64,000 nucleotides of DNA from contig NW_024735503.1 in the NCBI RefSeq assembly GCF_018991925.1, positions 4,880,762 to 4,944,761 on the forward strand, in the 5' to 3' direction. How positions within the stretch are numbered: position 1 is the stretch's first letter; every line of letters begins with the position of its first letter. The notes below the pieces were generated by a model, which worked only from the letters and a program-made list of their open reading frames with translations, searched no databases and was not told the DNA's origin. The stretch is from Homarus americanus (lineage: Eukaryota; Arthropoda; Malacostraca; Decapoda; Nephropidae). A program made the position numbers and the translations under genes. Below are positions 1 through 11,166 of this stretch, piece after piece.

Positions 1-266
1 TTTGACTTTTCCCTTTTTATTCACGGTTTCTGTGCTGGTTCATATTTATTTACTAAAGTGGCTAATGTTTTAAAGCAAATTCTATTGAAATATGACTGTC
101 AAATGAACAAAAATGAATAGAGGGAATTAAATGAGGTAGGTTAGGGAAAGGTACTTTGAAAATGTATGTTTTATTTCCGTAGACTTTATGTACTATTAAC
201 CGACCTTTCGAATTATCCGTCGGCCCCCTTCCCCCCATATGTGGACGGTTAATTGAGGTTTTACTG
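1..266. mobile_element. Right end of a pogo/Tigger-type DNA transposon
   Basis: The segment ends with GTTAATTGAGGTTTTACTG followed by TA at 267-268. Its reverse complement, CAGTAAAACCTCAATTAAC, has the form of a Tigger/pogo terminal inverted repeat (CAGT start, TA target duplication). The preceding 60 bases contain a second copy of the 'attaaccg/aattatccg' wording, as subterminal repeats of such elements do. The other terminus lies outside the window, so size and orientation are unknown. Confidence 0.5.
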
Positions 267-427
267 TAGTGTCATCTTGAATCTCACATGCACCAGTGTT
301 TCACCTGCCCCACCAATGCTTTACTAGCCTGCCAAAATTCAATCTCACGCTTTCTGCCTTAGTGACAACAACTGGTGTTGATCTGTGAGTTATTTTTGAG
401 CCCAACATTAAAAAACAAATCATCACC

Positions 428-712
428 ATGCTTGGAAAACGTCCTGCTGGTACTGTACCTAAGAAATCCGGTCTTTCCATCAGTTTAGGTGTGAAAATTC
501 AGGAACTGTGGAGTTTGGAGAGAGAGCCTGGGGAGGAGAGTGACTTTGACAGTGACATCACAGAGGAGAGTGCCTTTATACATACTTGTACATACATGGT
601 TAGTTTAATGCTGAGTCTTTTTGTTCTAATTATTTTAGTGATGCTTGTTAAGGAAAAGTTGAGATTTAATTTATTTTTAACCTACAGTATACAGATTATA
701 CACTCAGACTGA
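428..712 (+). pseudogene. Possible internally deleted Tigger-like transposase remnant
   Basis: A 94-codon open frame starts in a good context (caccATG). Its first ~24 residues (MLGKRPAGTVPKKSG, then SLSISLGVK) resemble the basic N-terminus that precedes the HTH of Tigger/CENP-B-like transposases. The HTH itself is missing. The next segment is acidic (GEESDFDSDITEESAF), as transposase C-termini often are, and the end is hydrophobic and A/T-coded. I read it as a relic with a large internal deletion. The resemblance is weak and the frame may be chance. Confidence 0.3.
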
Positions 713-1160
713 GCAGGGCGGTTGTAAACAAAGAGCAGACGAGAAGTATTTGCTATAAATAATTAATTTCTTCACATGTAAAGCATATAGAGACATCAAT
801 TTAGTGCCATATGATCAGTTTTCCACTGTTATACCCAACAATTTCCCTCATTCTTCATATCCTGTTTACAGGTGATATATAATCATAGATTCAGAAAACT
901 AAAAAAAAAAAAATTTAATTAAAATAAAAAGTTGTATCGTTTTTATTACTATTATCCAAAGAACATCTGTGGAAAAAATTAATGAAATTGAACAATTTCT
1001 GGTGTTAGCCATCTGCTCCATTATTACTTTTTACTTACTTTTATCCTTTTCCAACATTTTTATTTACAATTACAGGTATTCGGACATTTTAGGGAAAAAT
1101 ATTGGGGAAAATGCCTGTGATGGGGTGAGTAGTGTTTGACTAAATTGTCGGCTGTGTATG
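713..1160. other. A/T-rich intergenic stretch, nothing recognised
   Basis: A/T-rich DNA with an oligo-A run at about 900-912 and no frame or repeat I can assign. It lies just upstream of the endonuclease relic and may hold unreadable remains of that element's 5' part. Confidence 0.4.
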
Positions 1161-1164
1161 TATC

Positions 1165-1890
1165 AGGGCTGCCAGATGTACGACAAGCTTCACGGCCAAC
1201 ACTCGCACCATCTCAAGGCCAGATATTGTGAGAGTTGTAGAACTGTTGTACAAGAACAAGAGAATTGACCCAGAGGAATGTGAGTTCAGTATTGCTGGAT
1301 ATGACTCATTTACGAACCTTACTCAAGAAACTTGCAAGAGGGGTGTGGTTATGTATGCTAGGCAAGACCTTAGAGCCAGCCAGGCGAGGGTACAGGGAGA
1401 GGATGTTTTTGAAGAGTCCAAGTGGTGTAAAATTAAATTAAAGGGAGGGAACTTACTTATTGCCTGGTGTATCTTCAGATCCCCAAGCTGTGGCCCACTA
1501 AATCAAAGGAACTTAAGAGCCTTAATAGACAATGCAGAGATGCTCAACCCTAGCCACCTCCTTGAGTCCTTATCATGGGGGATTTTAACTATGGCGACAT
1601 CGACTGGAGAAACGAGTTCACCCCCAAATGACTTGAATAACCCTGCTACTCTTTTTGTAGAAACTCTGAGAGAGAATTTTCTTTTCCAACATGTTAAAGA
1701 CCCGACACATTACAGAGGGGAGCAAACACCCAAACCACTAGACCTCTTCATAACAAACGAGGAGGGTATGGTGGCCAAACTGGAACACCTTGCCCCAGTT
1801 GGCACCAGTCTCCATATAGTGTTGTCATTCAGACTTAACTGTTACCTAGTTAAGAATAAGGCCAGGCCAGGGTGCAAATATTACAAGGGA
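1165..1890 (+). pseudogene. Non-LTR retrotransposon (CR1-like) AP-endonuclease domain, decayed
   Basis: The main open frame (1228-1935) reads as the C-terminal two-thirds of an endonuclease/exonuclease/phosphatase domain of a non-LTR retrotransposon. Landmarks in order are SKWCKIKLKGG, CIFRSPSCG, FVETLRENFLFQHV, PLDLFITNEEG and LEHLAPVGTSLH. Such an enzyme nicks the target for target-primed reverse transcription. The catalytic MGDFN motif is present but in another frame, starting at 1575. The frame slips before it and returns around 1611-1625, so two compensating shifts garble the middle. The SDH signature near the end reads SLH, losing the Asp. The first third of the domain is missing, and another shift near 1890 moves the reading into the next segment. 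No active protein is expected. Confidence 0.8.
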
Positions 1891-2287
1891 TTACAATGGG
1901 ATGAAGGAAGAGATGAGTGGTATCAACTGGCCTGACTCATTAAGGCACAAGAACACAGACACTACGCTGAATATCATAACTAGTAAAGTGACCCATTTGA
2001 TTGATAAATATATACCCAAGACCAAACCCAGTGCCTCTAGGAGGACGAGGGGATCCCTACACATGAACTATGCGGCGGTTGACAAAGTTAAGAAGAAAGC
2101 CCAGAAATTCAAGACGTGGGTTGGGTCAAACGATGAGCAGGTCAGGAGGATGTATGTAAGAGCCAGAAACCAAGCAAAGATAGGGTGTAGAAGGGCTGAA
2201 AATGAGTTCCAGAGGCTGGTTGCAAGCGAGGTCAAGTCAAACCCAAAGGCATTTTACCGCAATGCAAAGTCGAAATTAAAAACGTGA
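1890..2287 (+). pseudogene. CR1-like ORF2 linker between endonuclease and RT
   Basis: The open frame from 1901 continues the same element in a different frame. It carries the linker typical of these ORF2 proteins: an INW motif, NIITSKVTHLIDKYIPKTKP, an Arg-rich patch, a long basic helical stretch (AVDKVKKKAQKFKTW), the arginine-rich RARNQAKIGCRRAENEF and the ending NPKAFYRNAKSKLKT. In related elements the sequence runs straight on into a segment like the one found here at 4149, so the frame is interrupted at 2287/2288 by inserted DNA. Confidence 0.75.
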
Positions 2288-4148
2288 GTAATATACTGCC
2301 CGATTCTGGGACCACGAATTTTAAGGGGATAACTTAACTCTACTCTTAATTTTAAGCGCTGCCACCAAACCCCCCTGGACAGTATGTAGCTCGTTCGGTA
2401 GCGGGCATTGTAAGCTAGGCATTGGGTTGGGTTTTTCATTGACCAAATCAGGTGGGAAGAGGTGACTCAAGCATGACTTAGCTAATTTATTCCTTATAAA
2501 ACATATGGCATCCTGTCACAATACAAAAAGAGCTGGCCTTCATCAGAAGAACCACTATTATGTTCATTACACTTCACATCAATATACGTCTTGCATAAAA
2601 ATAACTTCTACTATCATCTTCATTCTTCATAACAATCAATGACCTTCTTACCTCGGTCATTCTTTCTTACCATAACACCCAACACATCAGACTGCTCCAC
2701 CTGTTAGAGTATAGCATCACATGTTACATTACAGCACCACATGTTATATCATAGCACCGCCTCCCGGGTACACTCCACATCTACAAGTATGGAGCTCCTC
2801 TGTATTCTTCGGTACACATACCAGGTACTTCGTTCACACACTACTCTTGCGGAGTAGATGGGATACTTCCAAGGTAATCATACCAGTACTGGTCCCACGC
2901 CTGGTATTCTCAGGTTGCTCCACGTAGCGTTCTCGAAACTTCTCAAACGCAATTATTTTCTCCTATCCTGGGTGGTGATATGTAGGGTATCCAGAGATTC
3001 ACAGTGGAGGTGCATAGTGGCCATAAGCAGTCACACCACACATGGTGAGTCCCTCACAGTGTGGTAATGGCCGATGCTCTGAACGTGTGGTACCTGTTTT
3101 GGTGAGAGAGCGAGGATCACTAAGCAAGGCCTGATGGGCTTATGGGCTTTTATCACCACTCATTAGTGCAACTATTAATTCACTTTATAACATCAGGCAA
3201 GGTTTAAAGATGTAAAACAACTGCTAGATAAGTCTTTTTAGGGCTGAATGGAGCACGATGGAGTTCACTAACCTGTTTTGGTGAGAAAGCGAGGATCACT
3301 AAGGAAGATGCCTCGTGTCTCTCAATGAACTAGGCCTACAGTTTCCAATCTTTAATTTTCACTTTGATTTTATTCTGGTTCTCACATATACACTTTCCTA
3401 TCTATTGTGACCTTATGCCTTATAATTATATACTGTATCTTAATCCTAAATTACATACTAAAATAAGGATGTGGTTTGCCATTTCCTGGGGAAATTAATT
3501 GGGTATATCATTAACTTTAAACTGCCCAGGGCAGAATGTGTAACAAAGAAACCCTAGCGTCGTATTTTCATGGCGTGGGTATATCCACTTCACTTCAATC
3601 TGTATTTAGGGATCCTCCTCATGTTGCAATCGTTAAGCACAGTCATAAGATTTTCTGATCATTGCATTGTTAGTGGTTATTAGTCATGAGATAACGAGGG
3701 TATTAAGCTCACGGGGCATACAAGATATTTTCTTTTAAGTATAGTTTCTGGATCACTTCCAACTTCACATGATACATTTACTCCTTTTCCAGATCACTGT
3801 TCTCTTATATTTTCATCTGAATACCGCAGTAACTATGTTCACTAATCGTTCACAGGACGTAAATAGTATGACCTTCAAACACGATCTACACTTATCCTTA
3901 TATTACACTCTAGTCCGTATCAATTGGACCTTCCCAATCATCCTATAGATACCTTGAGTTCTCCTTAATTCTATGAGTACATACACTTAATATTATATGA
4001 CCGTACCTTGGTATAATTACTAAAACAACATAAATTAGGTGAGTTATCCTTTACCAACGTTTCCCGTTTTCTGTGACTACAAGTGCAGTGAATTTGAATG
4101 TTATTTGCATATTATTAATAAAAGAGATATTAAGGATGACAATGATTT
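2288..4148 (-). mobile_element. 1.86 kb insertion splitting the CR1-like ORF; LTR-like with a PBS-like motif
   Basis: The linker frame stops at 2287 and the next expected protein segment resumes at about 4149, so everything between is inserted. On the minus strand, positions 2362-2352 read TGGTGGCAGCG, the form of a tRNA primer-binding site just inside a gypsy 5' LTR. The DNA at 2363-4148 would then be a long minus-strand LTR and 2288-2351 the start of its leader. There is no coding sequence of note. I could not find a target-site duplication. The insertion also begins GTGAGT and can be ended at an AG that restores the reading frame, so an intron-like origin is not excluded. Confidence 0.4.
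3092..3305 (+). repeat. 33 bp direct repeat, copies 179 bp apart
   Basis: ACCTGTTTTGGTGAGAGAGC and the 13 bases after it (to about 3125) recur at 3271-3304 with one clear mismatch. The pair sits inside the LTR-like insertion and may be an internal LTR repeat. Confidence 0.7.
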
Positions 4149-4430
4149 GAGCAGTACAAGAGGAGTATCAGACTTGAGGCTTGAAGATGGCAGTTATGCA
4201 GATTCTGCCAGAGATAAAGCTGAGGCATTGAACAGCTTCTTTTCTATGGTGTTCACAAGAGATGCAATTAACCTTCCTGCATTTGAGGACAGACGGTTCG
4301 ACACAGCAGTGACCCACATTGTGTTCTGAAGAAGGTATTAAAATATCTATCAAGCTAAGGTCATAAGAGTCCCAGAACCTGACTTTGTGCATCCTAAGTG
4401 ATAAGAGAGTTGGGCAACAGGCTTGCCCTT
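4149..4430 (+). pseudogene. Start of the CR1-like reverse transcriptase, truncated
   Basis: Continuing from the linker at 2287, the frame reads GVSDLRLEDGSYADSARDKA, then EALNSFFSMVFTRD. This is the conserved segment ahead of the RT domain, where the element's ORF2 monitors its own products in related copies. Past 4320 several small indels split the frame. The RT0/RT1 wording (SEEG, then PDFVHPK, then IRELGNRLA) is still legible across three frames up to about 4425. There the sequence changes abruptly to pyrimidine repeat, so the rest of this RT is absent. Confidence 0.7.
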
Positions 4431-5009
4431 CTCCCTCTCTCCTTCAACCCCCTCCCTTCCCTACCTCCCTCCCTCTCCCTCCATCCCCTCTCCTTCCACC
4501 CCTCTCCCTCTCCTTCCACTTCCTCTCTCTCTCCTTCTACCCCTCCCCCTCTCCTTCCATCTCCTCTCCCTCTCCCTTCATCCATCTCCCCTCTCCCACC
4601 ACTCCCTCTTCTTCCACCCATCCCCTTTCACCCCCTCTTCCTCTCCTTCCACCCCTCTTCCTCTACCCATCTCTCTCTCCCTCCACCCCTTCCCCGCTTC
4701 TTCCAACTCCTCTTCCTCTCATTCCAGCCCTCCCCCTTTCCCTCCATCCCCACTCCCTCCATCCTTTCCCCTCCTTTCACCCCTCACCCTATCCTTCCAC
4801 CCCCCCTTTCGCTCCACCCCCTCACCTCACCCTCTCCCCCTCTCCCCTCCCCTCCCTCCCACCCCCTCTCCCTCCCCCTTCTCTCTCCCTTCACCCCCCC
4901 TCCTCCCCTCCTTCCACCCCTCCCTCCTTCCATCTCCTTCCCTCTCCTTCCACCTCCTCTCCTCACCCCTCCCCTCCCTCTCCTTTGCCTCTCCCCTCCA
5001 GACTTGCTC

Positions 5010-5101
<92 letters not shown>

Positions 5102-6466
5102 CTCCCCTCTCCTTTTCCTCCACCCCCTCCTTTCTCTTTCCTCCCCCATCCGCCTCCTCATCCACCTCTTCTCCCTCCCATTCCACCCCTTCCCCTCTCC
5201 ATCCTCCCCTCTCCCATTCCTTCCACAGTTTCTCATCCCCACCCCTCTCTCTGCCACGCCTCCCTTTCCCTCCCACCCTTCCCGCTCTCCTTCCACCCCT
5301 CCCCCCCTCTCCTACCCCCCCTCTCCTTCCACCTCCTCTCCCTCACCTTCCACCTCCCCCTCTCCTTCCCTCCTCTCCCTCTACTTCCCACCCTCCCCTC
5401 TCCGTCTCCTCCCATCCACCTCCGACTCCTCCGCTCCCTCCCTCCTCCCCCTCCCCCTCTCCTTCCATCTCTCCCCTCTCCTCCACCCTCCCATTCTCCT
5501 TCCACCCCCCTCTTACCTCCCCTCTCCTTTCTCCTCCTCTCATTTCCCTCCCCTCTCTTCCACCTCTCCCTCCTTCCTCCTTCCACCCCTCCTCTTCCCT
5601 CCACCCTTCCCTCCCACCCCTCCCTACCTCCACCCCTCTCCCTCTCCTTCCACCCCCAGTCCTTCCCCCCCTCTCCCTCACTCCTCTCCCCTCCTTCCCT
5701 CTCCGCCTCCTCCCCTCCACCCCCTCATTGTCTTTACACTCTCGCCCTCTCCTTACACCCCTCGCCCTTTCCCCCACCCCTCCCCCCCCCTTCTACCTCC
5801 CTCTTTCCCCTCCCTCTCTCCTCTCCTTCACCTTCTCTCCCATCCCTCACTCTTTCCCTCCACCCCTCTCCATCCACCCCCCTCTCCCTCTCCTTACCTC
5901 CCTCCCTTCCACCTCTCCCTTCTCCTTCCACCCTCCCCTCTCCTTCCACCCCTACCCCCCTCCCCTCCCCTCCCCTCTCCTTTCTACCCCTCCCCTCTCT
6001 CCTTCCACCTCCTCTCCCATTTCGTCACCTCCTCTTTCTCCTACCTCTCCCTTTCTCTTCACCTCTCCCAACCCCTCCTATCCCTCCACCCTTTCACCTC
6101 CTTCCCACCCCTCCCCTCTCCCTACACCTCCCCTCTCCTTCCTCCCCCCTTCTAATTCCTCCCCTCCCCTCTCCTTCCCTACCTCCCCTCTTCTTCCACC
6201 CCTCCCTTTCCTTTCCTTCCCTCTTCCTCTCCCTTCACCCCTTCTCTCTCTCCTTCCACCCTTCCCCTCCCCTCCACCCTTCTCCTCTCTCTCCACCCCT
6301 TCCCATCTCCTTCCATCCCCCTTTCCTTCCACCCCTCCCCCTCCTTCCCACCCTCTCCCCTCTCCCTTCCCACCCCACCCCCTCTCCCTCCACCCCTTCA
6401 CCTCTCCTTCCACCCCTCTCCCTCTCCTTCCCACCCCTCTCCCCTCTCCTTCCACCCTTCCTCCAC
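4431..6466 (+). repeat. Pyrimidine-rich minisatellite block 1
   Basis: Two kilobases are almost purely C and T with scattered A. The loose unit is about 17-20 bp, of the form CTCTCCTTCCACCCCTC. Unit length and spacing vary. The block starts inside a reverse-transcriptase frame and ends at the N gap. It holds long Ser/Pro/Leu-rich open frames in all three plus frames, a by-product of the composition. Confidence 0.95.
5013..5099 (+). repeat. (CT)n dinucleotide tract
   Basis: About 43 uninterrupted CT units inside block 1, flanked on both sides by the degenerate minisatellite. Confidence 0.97.
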
Positions 6467-6566
6467 NNNNNNNNNNNNNNNNNNNNNNNNNNNNNNNNNN
6501 NNNNNNNNNNNNNNNNNNNNNNNNNNNNNNNNNNNNNNNNNNNNNNNNNNNNNNNNNNNNNNNNNN
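6467..6566. other. Assembly gap (100 N)
   Basis: Exactly 100 N, the conventional placeholder for a gap of unknown size. The join between the pyrimidine block and the satellite is therefore inferred by scaffolding and not read through. Confidence 0.99.
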
Positions 6567-9389
6567 TGACATGCTTTAGTTCGGTTACGTATTGCTTTCC
6601 CCGAAAAGTCGATAATCTACTTTATTGAAAAGTAGATAATCTACTTTTCGAAATAACCAACCAACTTTCCGGAAAGTAGATATTTCATTTTCTATGATAC
6701 AAATTTTCCGTTTTCTATGATAATCTACTTCGCAAAATTAGGTAATATTTCCCCCAAAATTCGATAATCTACTTCACGAAAAGTCGATAATCTACACAAG
6801 TAGATAATCTACTTTTTCGGAAAACTCAAATAACCAATAACTTTCGGAAAGTAGATATTTCCATTTCTATGATACAAATTTCCCGTTTCTATGATAATCT
6901 ACTTCGCAAAATTAGGTATATTTCCCCCAAAATTCGATAATCTACTTCACGAAAAGTCGATAATCTACTTTCCCGAAAAAGTAGATAATCTACTTTTCGG
7001 AAAGTAGATAACCAACAACTTTCCCGGAAAGTAGATATTTCCCATTTTCTATTATACAAATTTCGTTTTCTATGATAATCTACTTCGCAAAATTAGGTAA
7101 TATTTCACAAAATTCGATAATCTACTTCACGAAATCGATAATCTACTTTCCCGAAAAGTGAATAATCTACTTTCGAGGAAATAGATAACCAACCAACTTT
7201 CGGAAAGTAGATATTTCCCATTTTCTATGATACAAGTTTCCCGTTTTCTATGATAATATACTTCGGAAAATTAGGTAAATATTTCCCAAAGTCGACAATC
7301 TACTTCCGAAAGTCGATAATCTACTTTACTGAAAAGTAGATAATCTACTTTTTCGGAAATGAAATAACCAACTTTCTCGGAAGTAGATATTTATTTTCTA
7401 TTAGGTATTAGGTAATATTTCCCCAAAACGTCGACAATCTACTTCCCGAAAAGTCGATAATCTACTTTACTGAAAAGATAATCTACTTTCGAGAAATGAA
7501 CTAACCAACTTTCGGAAAGTAGATATTTCCCATTTTCTATTATACAAATTTCCCGTTTCTATGATAATCTACTTCGCAAAATTAGGTAATATTTCCTCCA
7601 AAATTCGATAATCTACTTCACGAAAGTAGATAATCTACTTTTCAGGAAAATAGATAACCAACCAACTTTCCCGGAAAGTAGATAATTCATTTTCTATGAT
7701 ACAAATTTTCGTTTTCTATGATAATCTACTTCGCAAAATTAGGTAATATTTCCACAAAATTCGATAATCTACTTCCACGAAAAGTCGATAATCTACTTTC
7801 GAAATAGATAATCTACTTTTCGGAAATGAATAACCAACCAACTTCCGGAAGTAGATATTTCCCATTTTCTATGATACAAGTTTCCCGTTTTCTATGATAA
7901 TATACTTCGGAAAATTAGGTAATATTTCCCCAAAAAGTCGACAATCTACTTCGAAGTCGATAATCTACTTTTAGTAGATAATCTACTTTCGGAAAATAAA
8001 TAACCAACTTTTCTCGAAAATATTTCCCTTTCTATTCATTGAGTAATATTTTCCCCAAATGTCGACAATCTACTTCCCGAAAAGTCGATAATCTACTTTA
8101 CTGAAAAGTAGATAATCTACTTTTCGAAAGTAAATAACCAACCAACTTTCCCGGAAAGTAGATATTTCCCATTTTCTATTATACAAATTTCGTTTTCTGA
8201 TATCTACTTCGCAAAAATTAGGTAATATTTCCCCAAATTCGATAATCTACTTCACGAGTCGATAATCTACTTTCCGAAAAGTAGATAATCTACTTTTCGG
8301 GAAAGTAGATAACCAACCAACTTTTCCGGAAAGTAGATATTTCCATTTTCTATGATACAAATTTCGTTTTCTATGATAATCTACTTCGCAAATTAGGTAA
8401 TATTTCCCAAATTCGATAATCACTTCACGAAAGTCGATAATCTACTTTCGAAAATAGATAATCACTTTAATCTACTTCCAAAATTAGGTAATATTTCCCC
8501 CAAAATTCGATAATCTACTTCACGAAAGTCGATAATCTACTTTACTGAAAAGTAGATAATCTACTTTTCGGGAAAATAAACAACTTTCTCGGAAAGTAGA
8601 TATTTCCCCATTTTCTATTAGGTATTAGGTAATATTTCCCAAACTCGACAATCTACTTCCACGAAAAGTCGATAATCTACTTTCCCGAAAAGTAGAAAAA
8701 TCTACTTTTCAGGAAAGTAGATAACCAACTTTCCCGGAAAGTAGATATTTCCCATTTTCTATGATGCAAATTTCCCGTTTTCTATGATAATCTACTTCGG
8801 AAAATTAAGGTAATATTTCCCCAAAAATCGATAATCTACTTCTTCGAAAAGTCGATAATCTACTTTCCCGAAAAGTAGATAATCTACTTTTCGGGAAAGT
8901 AGATAACCAACTTTCGCGGAAAGTAGATATTTCCCATTTTCTATGATGCAAATTTCCCGTTTCCTATGATAATCTACTTCGGAAAATTAAGGTAATATTT
9001 CCCCAAAAATCGATAATCTACTTCTTCGAAAAGTCAATAATCTACTTTCCCGAAAAGTAGATAATCTACTTTTCGGGAAAGTAGATAACCAACTTTCGCG
9101 GAAAGTAGATATTTCCCATTTTCTATGATGCAAATTTCCCGTTTTCTATGATAATCTACTTTGGAAAATATGTTCATATCTCCCAAAAAGTCGATAATCT
9201 ACTTCCACGAAAAGTCGAAAATCTACTTTCCCGAAAAGTAGATTATCTACTTTTCAGGAAAGTAGATAACCAACTTTCCCGGAAAGTAGATATTTCCCAT
9301 TTTCTATGATGCAAATTTCCCGTTTTCTATGATAATCTACTTTGGAAAATTAGGTAATATTTCCCAAAAAGTCGACAATCTACTTCCCC

Positions 9390-11166
9390 GAAAAGTCGAT
9401 AATCTACTTTACTGAAAAGTAGATAATCTACTTTTCGGGAAAGTAGAAAACCAACTTTCTCGGAAAGTAGATATTTCCCATTTTCTATTAGGTATTAGGT
9501 AATATTTCCCAAAACGCCGACAATCTACTTCCCCGAAAAGTCGATAATCTACTTTACTGAAAAGTAGATAATCTACTTTTCGGGAAAGTAGATAACCAAC
9601 CAACTTTCCCGGAAAGTAGATAATTCCCATTTTCTATGATACAAATTTCCCGTTTTCTATGATAATCTACTTCGCAAAATTAGGTAATATTTCCCACAAA
9701 ATTCGATAATCTACTTCCACGAAAAGTCGATAATCTACTTTCCCGAAAAGTAGATAATCTACTTTTCGGGAAAGTAGATAACCAACCAACTTTCCCGGAA
9801 AGTAGATATTTCCCATTTTCTATGATACAAGTTTCCCGTTTTCTATGATAATATACTTCGGAAAATTAGGTAATATTTCCCAAAAAGTCGACAATCTACT
9901 TCCCCGAAAAGTCGATAATCTACTTTACTGAAAAGTAGATAATCTACTTTTCGGGAAAGTAGATAACCAACCAACTTTCCCGGAAAGTAGATATTTCCCA
10001 TTTTCTATTATACAAATTTCCCGTTTTCTATGATAATCTACTTCGCAAAATTAGGTAATATTTCCCCCAAAATTCGATAATCTACTTCCACGAAAAGTCG
10101 ATAATCTACTTTCCCGAAAAGTAGATAATCTACTTTTCGGGAAAGTAGATAACCAACCAACTTTCCCGGAAAGTAGATATATCCCATTTTCTATAATACA
10201 AGTTTCCCGTTTTCTATGATAATATACTTCGGAAAATTAGGTAATATTTCCCAAAAAGTCGACAATCTACTTCCCCGAAAAGTCGATAATCTACTTTACT
10301 GAAAAGTAGATAATCTACTTTTCGGGAAAGTAGATAACCAACTTTCTCGGAAAGTAGATATTTCCCATTTTCTATTAGGTATTAGGTAATATTTCCCAAA
10401 ACGTCGACAATCTACTTCCCCGAAAAGTCGATAATCTACTTTATTGAAAAGTAGATAATCTACTTTTCGGGAAAGTAGATAACCAACCAACTTTCCCGGA
10501 AAGTAGATAATTCCCATTTTCTATGATACAAATTTCCCGTTTTCTATGATAATCTACTTCGCAAAATTAGGGAATATTTCCCCCAAAATTCGATAATCTA
10601 CTTCCACGAAAAGTCGATAATCTACTTTCCCGAAAAGTAGATAATCTACTTTTCGGGAAAGTAGATAACCAACCAACTTTCCCGGAAAGTAGATATTTCC
10701 CATTTTCTATTATATAAATTTCCCGTTTTCTATGATAATCTACTTCGCAAAATTAGGTAATATTTCCCCCAAAATTCGATAATCTACTTCCACGAAAAGT
10801 AGATAATCTACTTTCCCGAAAAGTAGATTATCTACTTTTCGGGAAAGTAGATAACCAACCAACTTTCCCGGAAAGTAGATATTTCCCATTTTCTATTATA
10901 CAAATTTCCCGTTTTCTATGATAATCTACTTCGCAAAATTAGGTAATATTTCCCCCAAAATTCGATAATCTACTTCCACGAAAAGTCGATAATCTACTTT
11001 CCCGAAAAGTAGATAATCTACTTTTCGGGAAAGTCGATAACCAACCAACTTTCCCGGAAAGTAGATATTTCCCATTTTCTATTATACAAATTTCCCGTTT
11101 TCTATGATAATCTACTTCGCAAAATTAGGTAATATTTCCCCCAAAATTCGATAATCTACTTCCACG
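9390..11166. repeat. Two clean ~889 bp higher-order repeats (4 long + 1 short monomer)
   Basis: The short 145 bp monomer, marked by TATTAGGTATTAGGTAATAT in place of the ACAAATTTCCCG...GCAAAATTAGG part, begins at 9390, 10277 and 11166. The intervals are 887 and 889 bp, each the short monomer plus four of 185-186 bp. Corresponding monomers in the two units are nearly identical. Confidence 0.85.
10104..10150. repeat. 47 bp near-perfect palindrome within a satellite monomer (example copy)
   Basis: Two 23-base arms, ATCTACTTTCCCGAAAAGTA + GAT and its exact reverse complement, flank a single A. The same dyad recurs in most clean monomers, while decayed monomers keep the central AAGTAGATAATCTACTT core. 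Confidence 0.9.

Noticed and set aside
4385..6628. A 747-codon Ser/Pro/Leu-rich open frame and several similar frames of 100-700 codons
   Set aside because: Long C/T-only DNA has few stop codons in any plus frame. The translation mirrors the repeat unit, it runs through the N gap, and equally long frames exist in the other phases.
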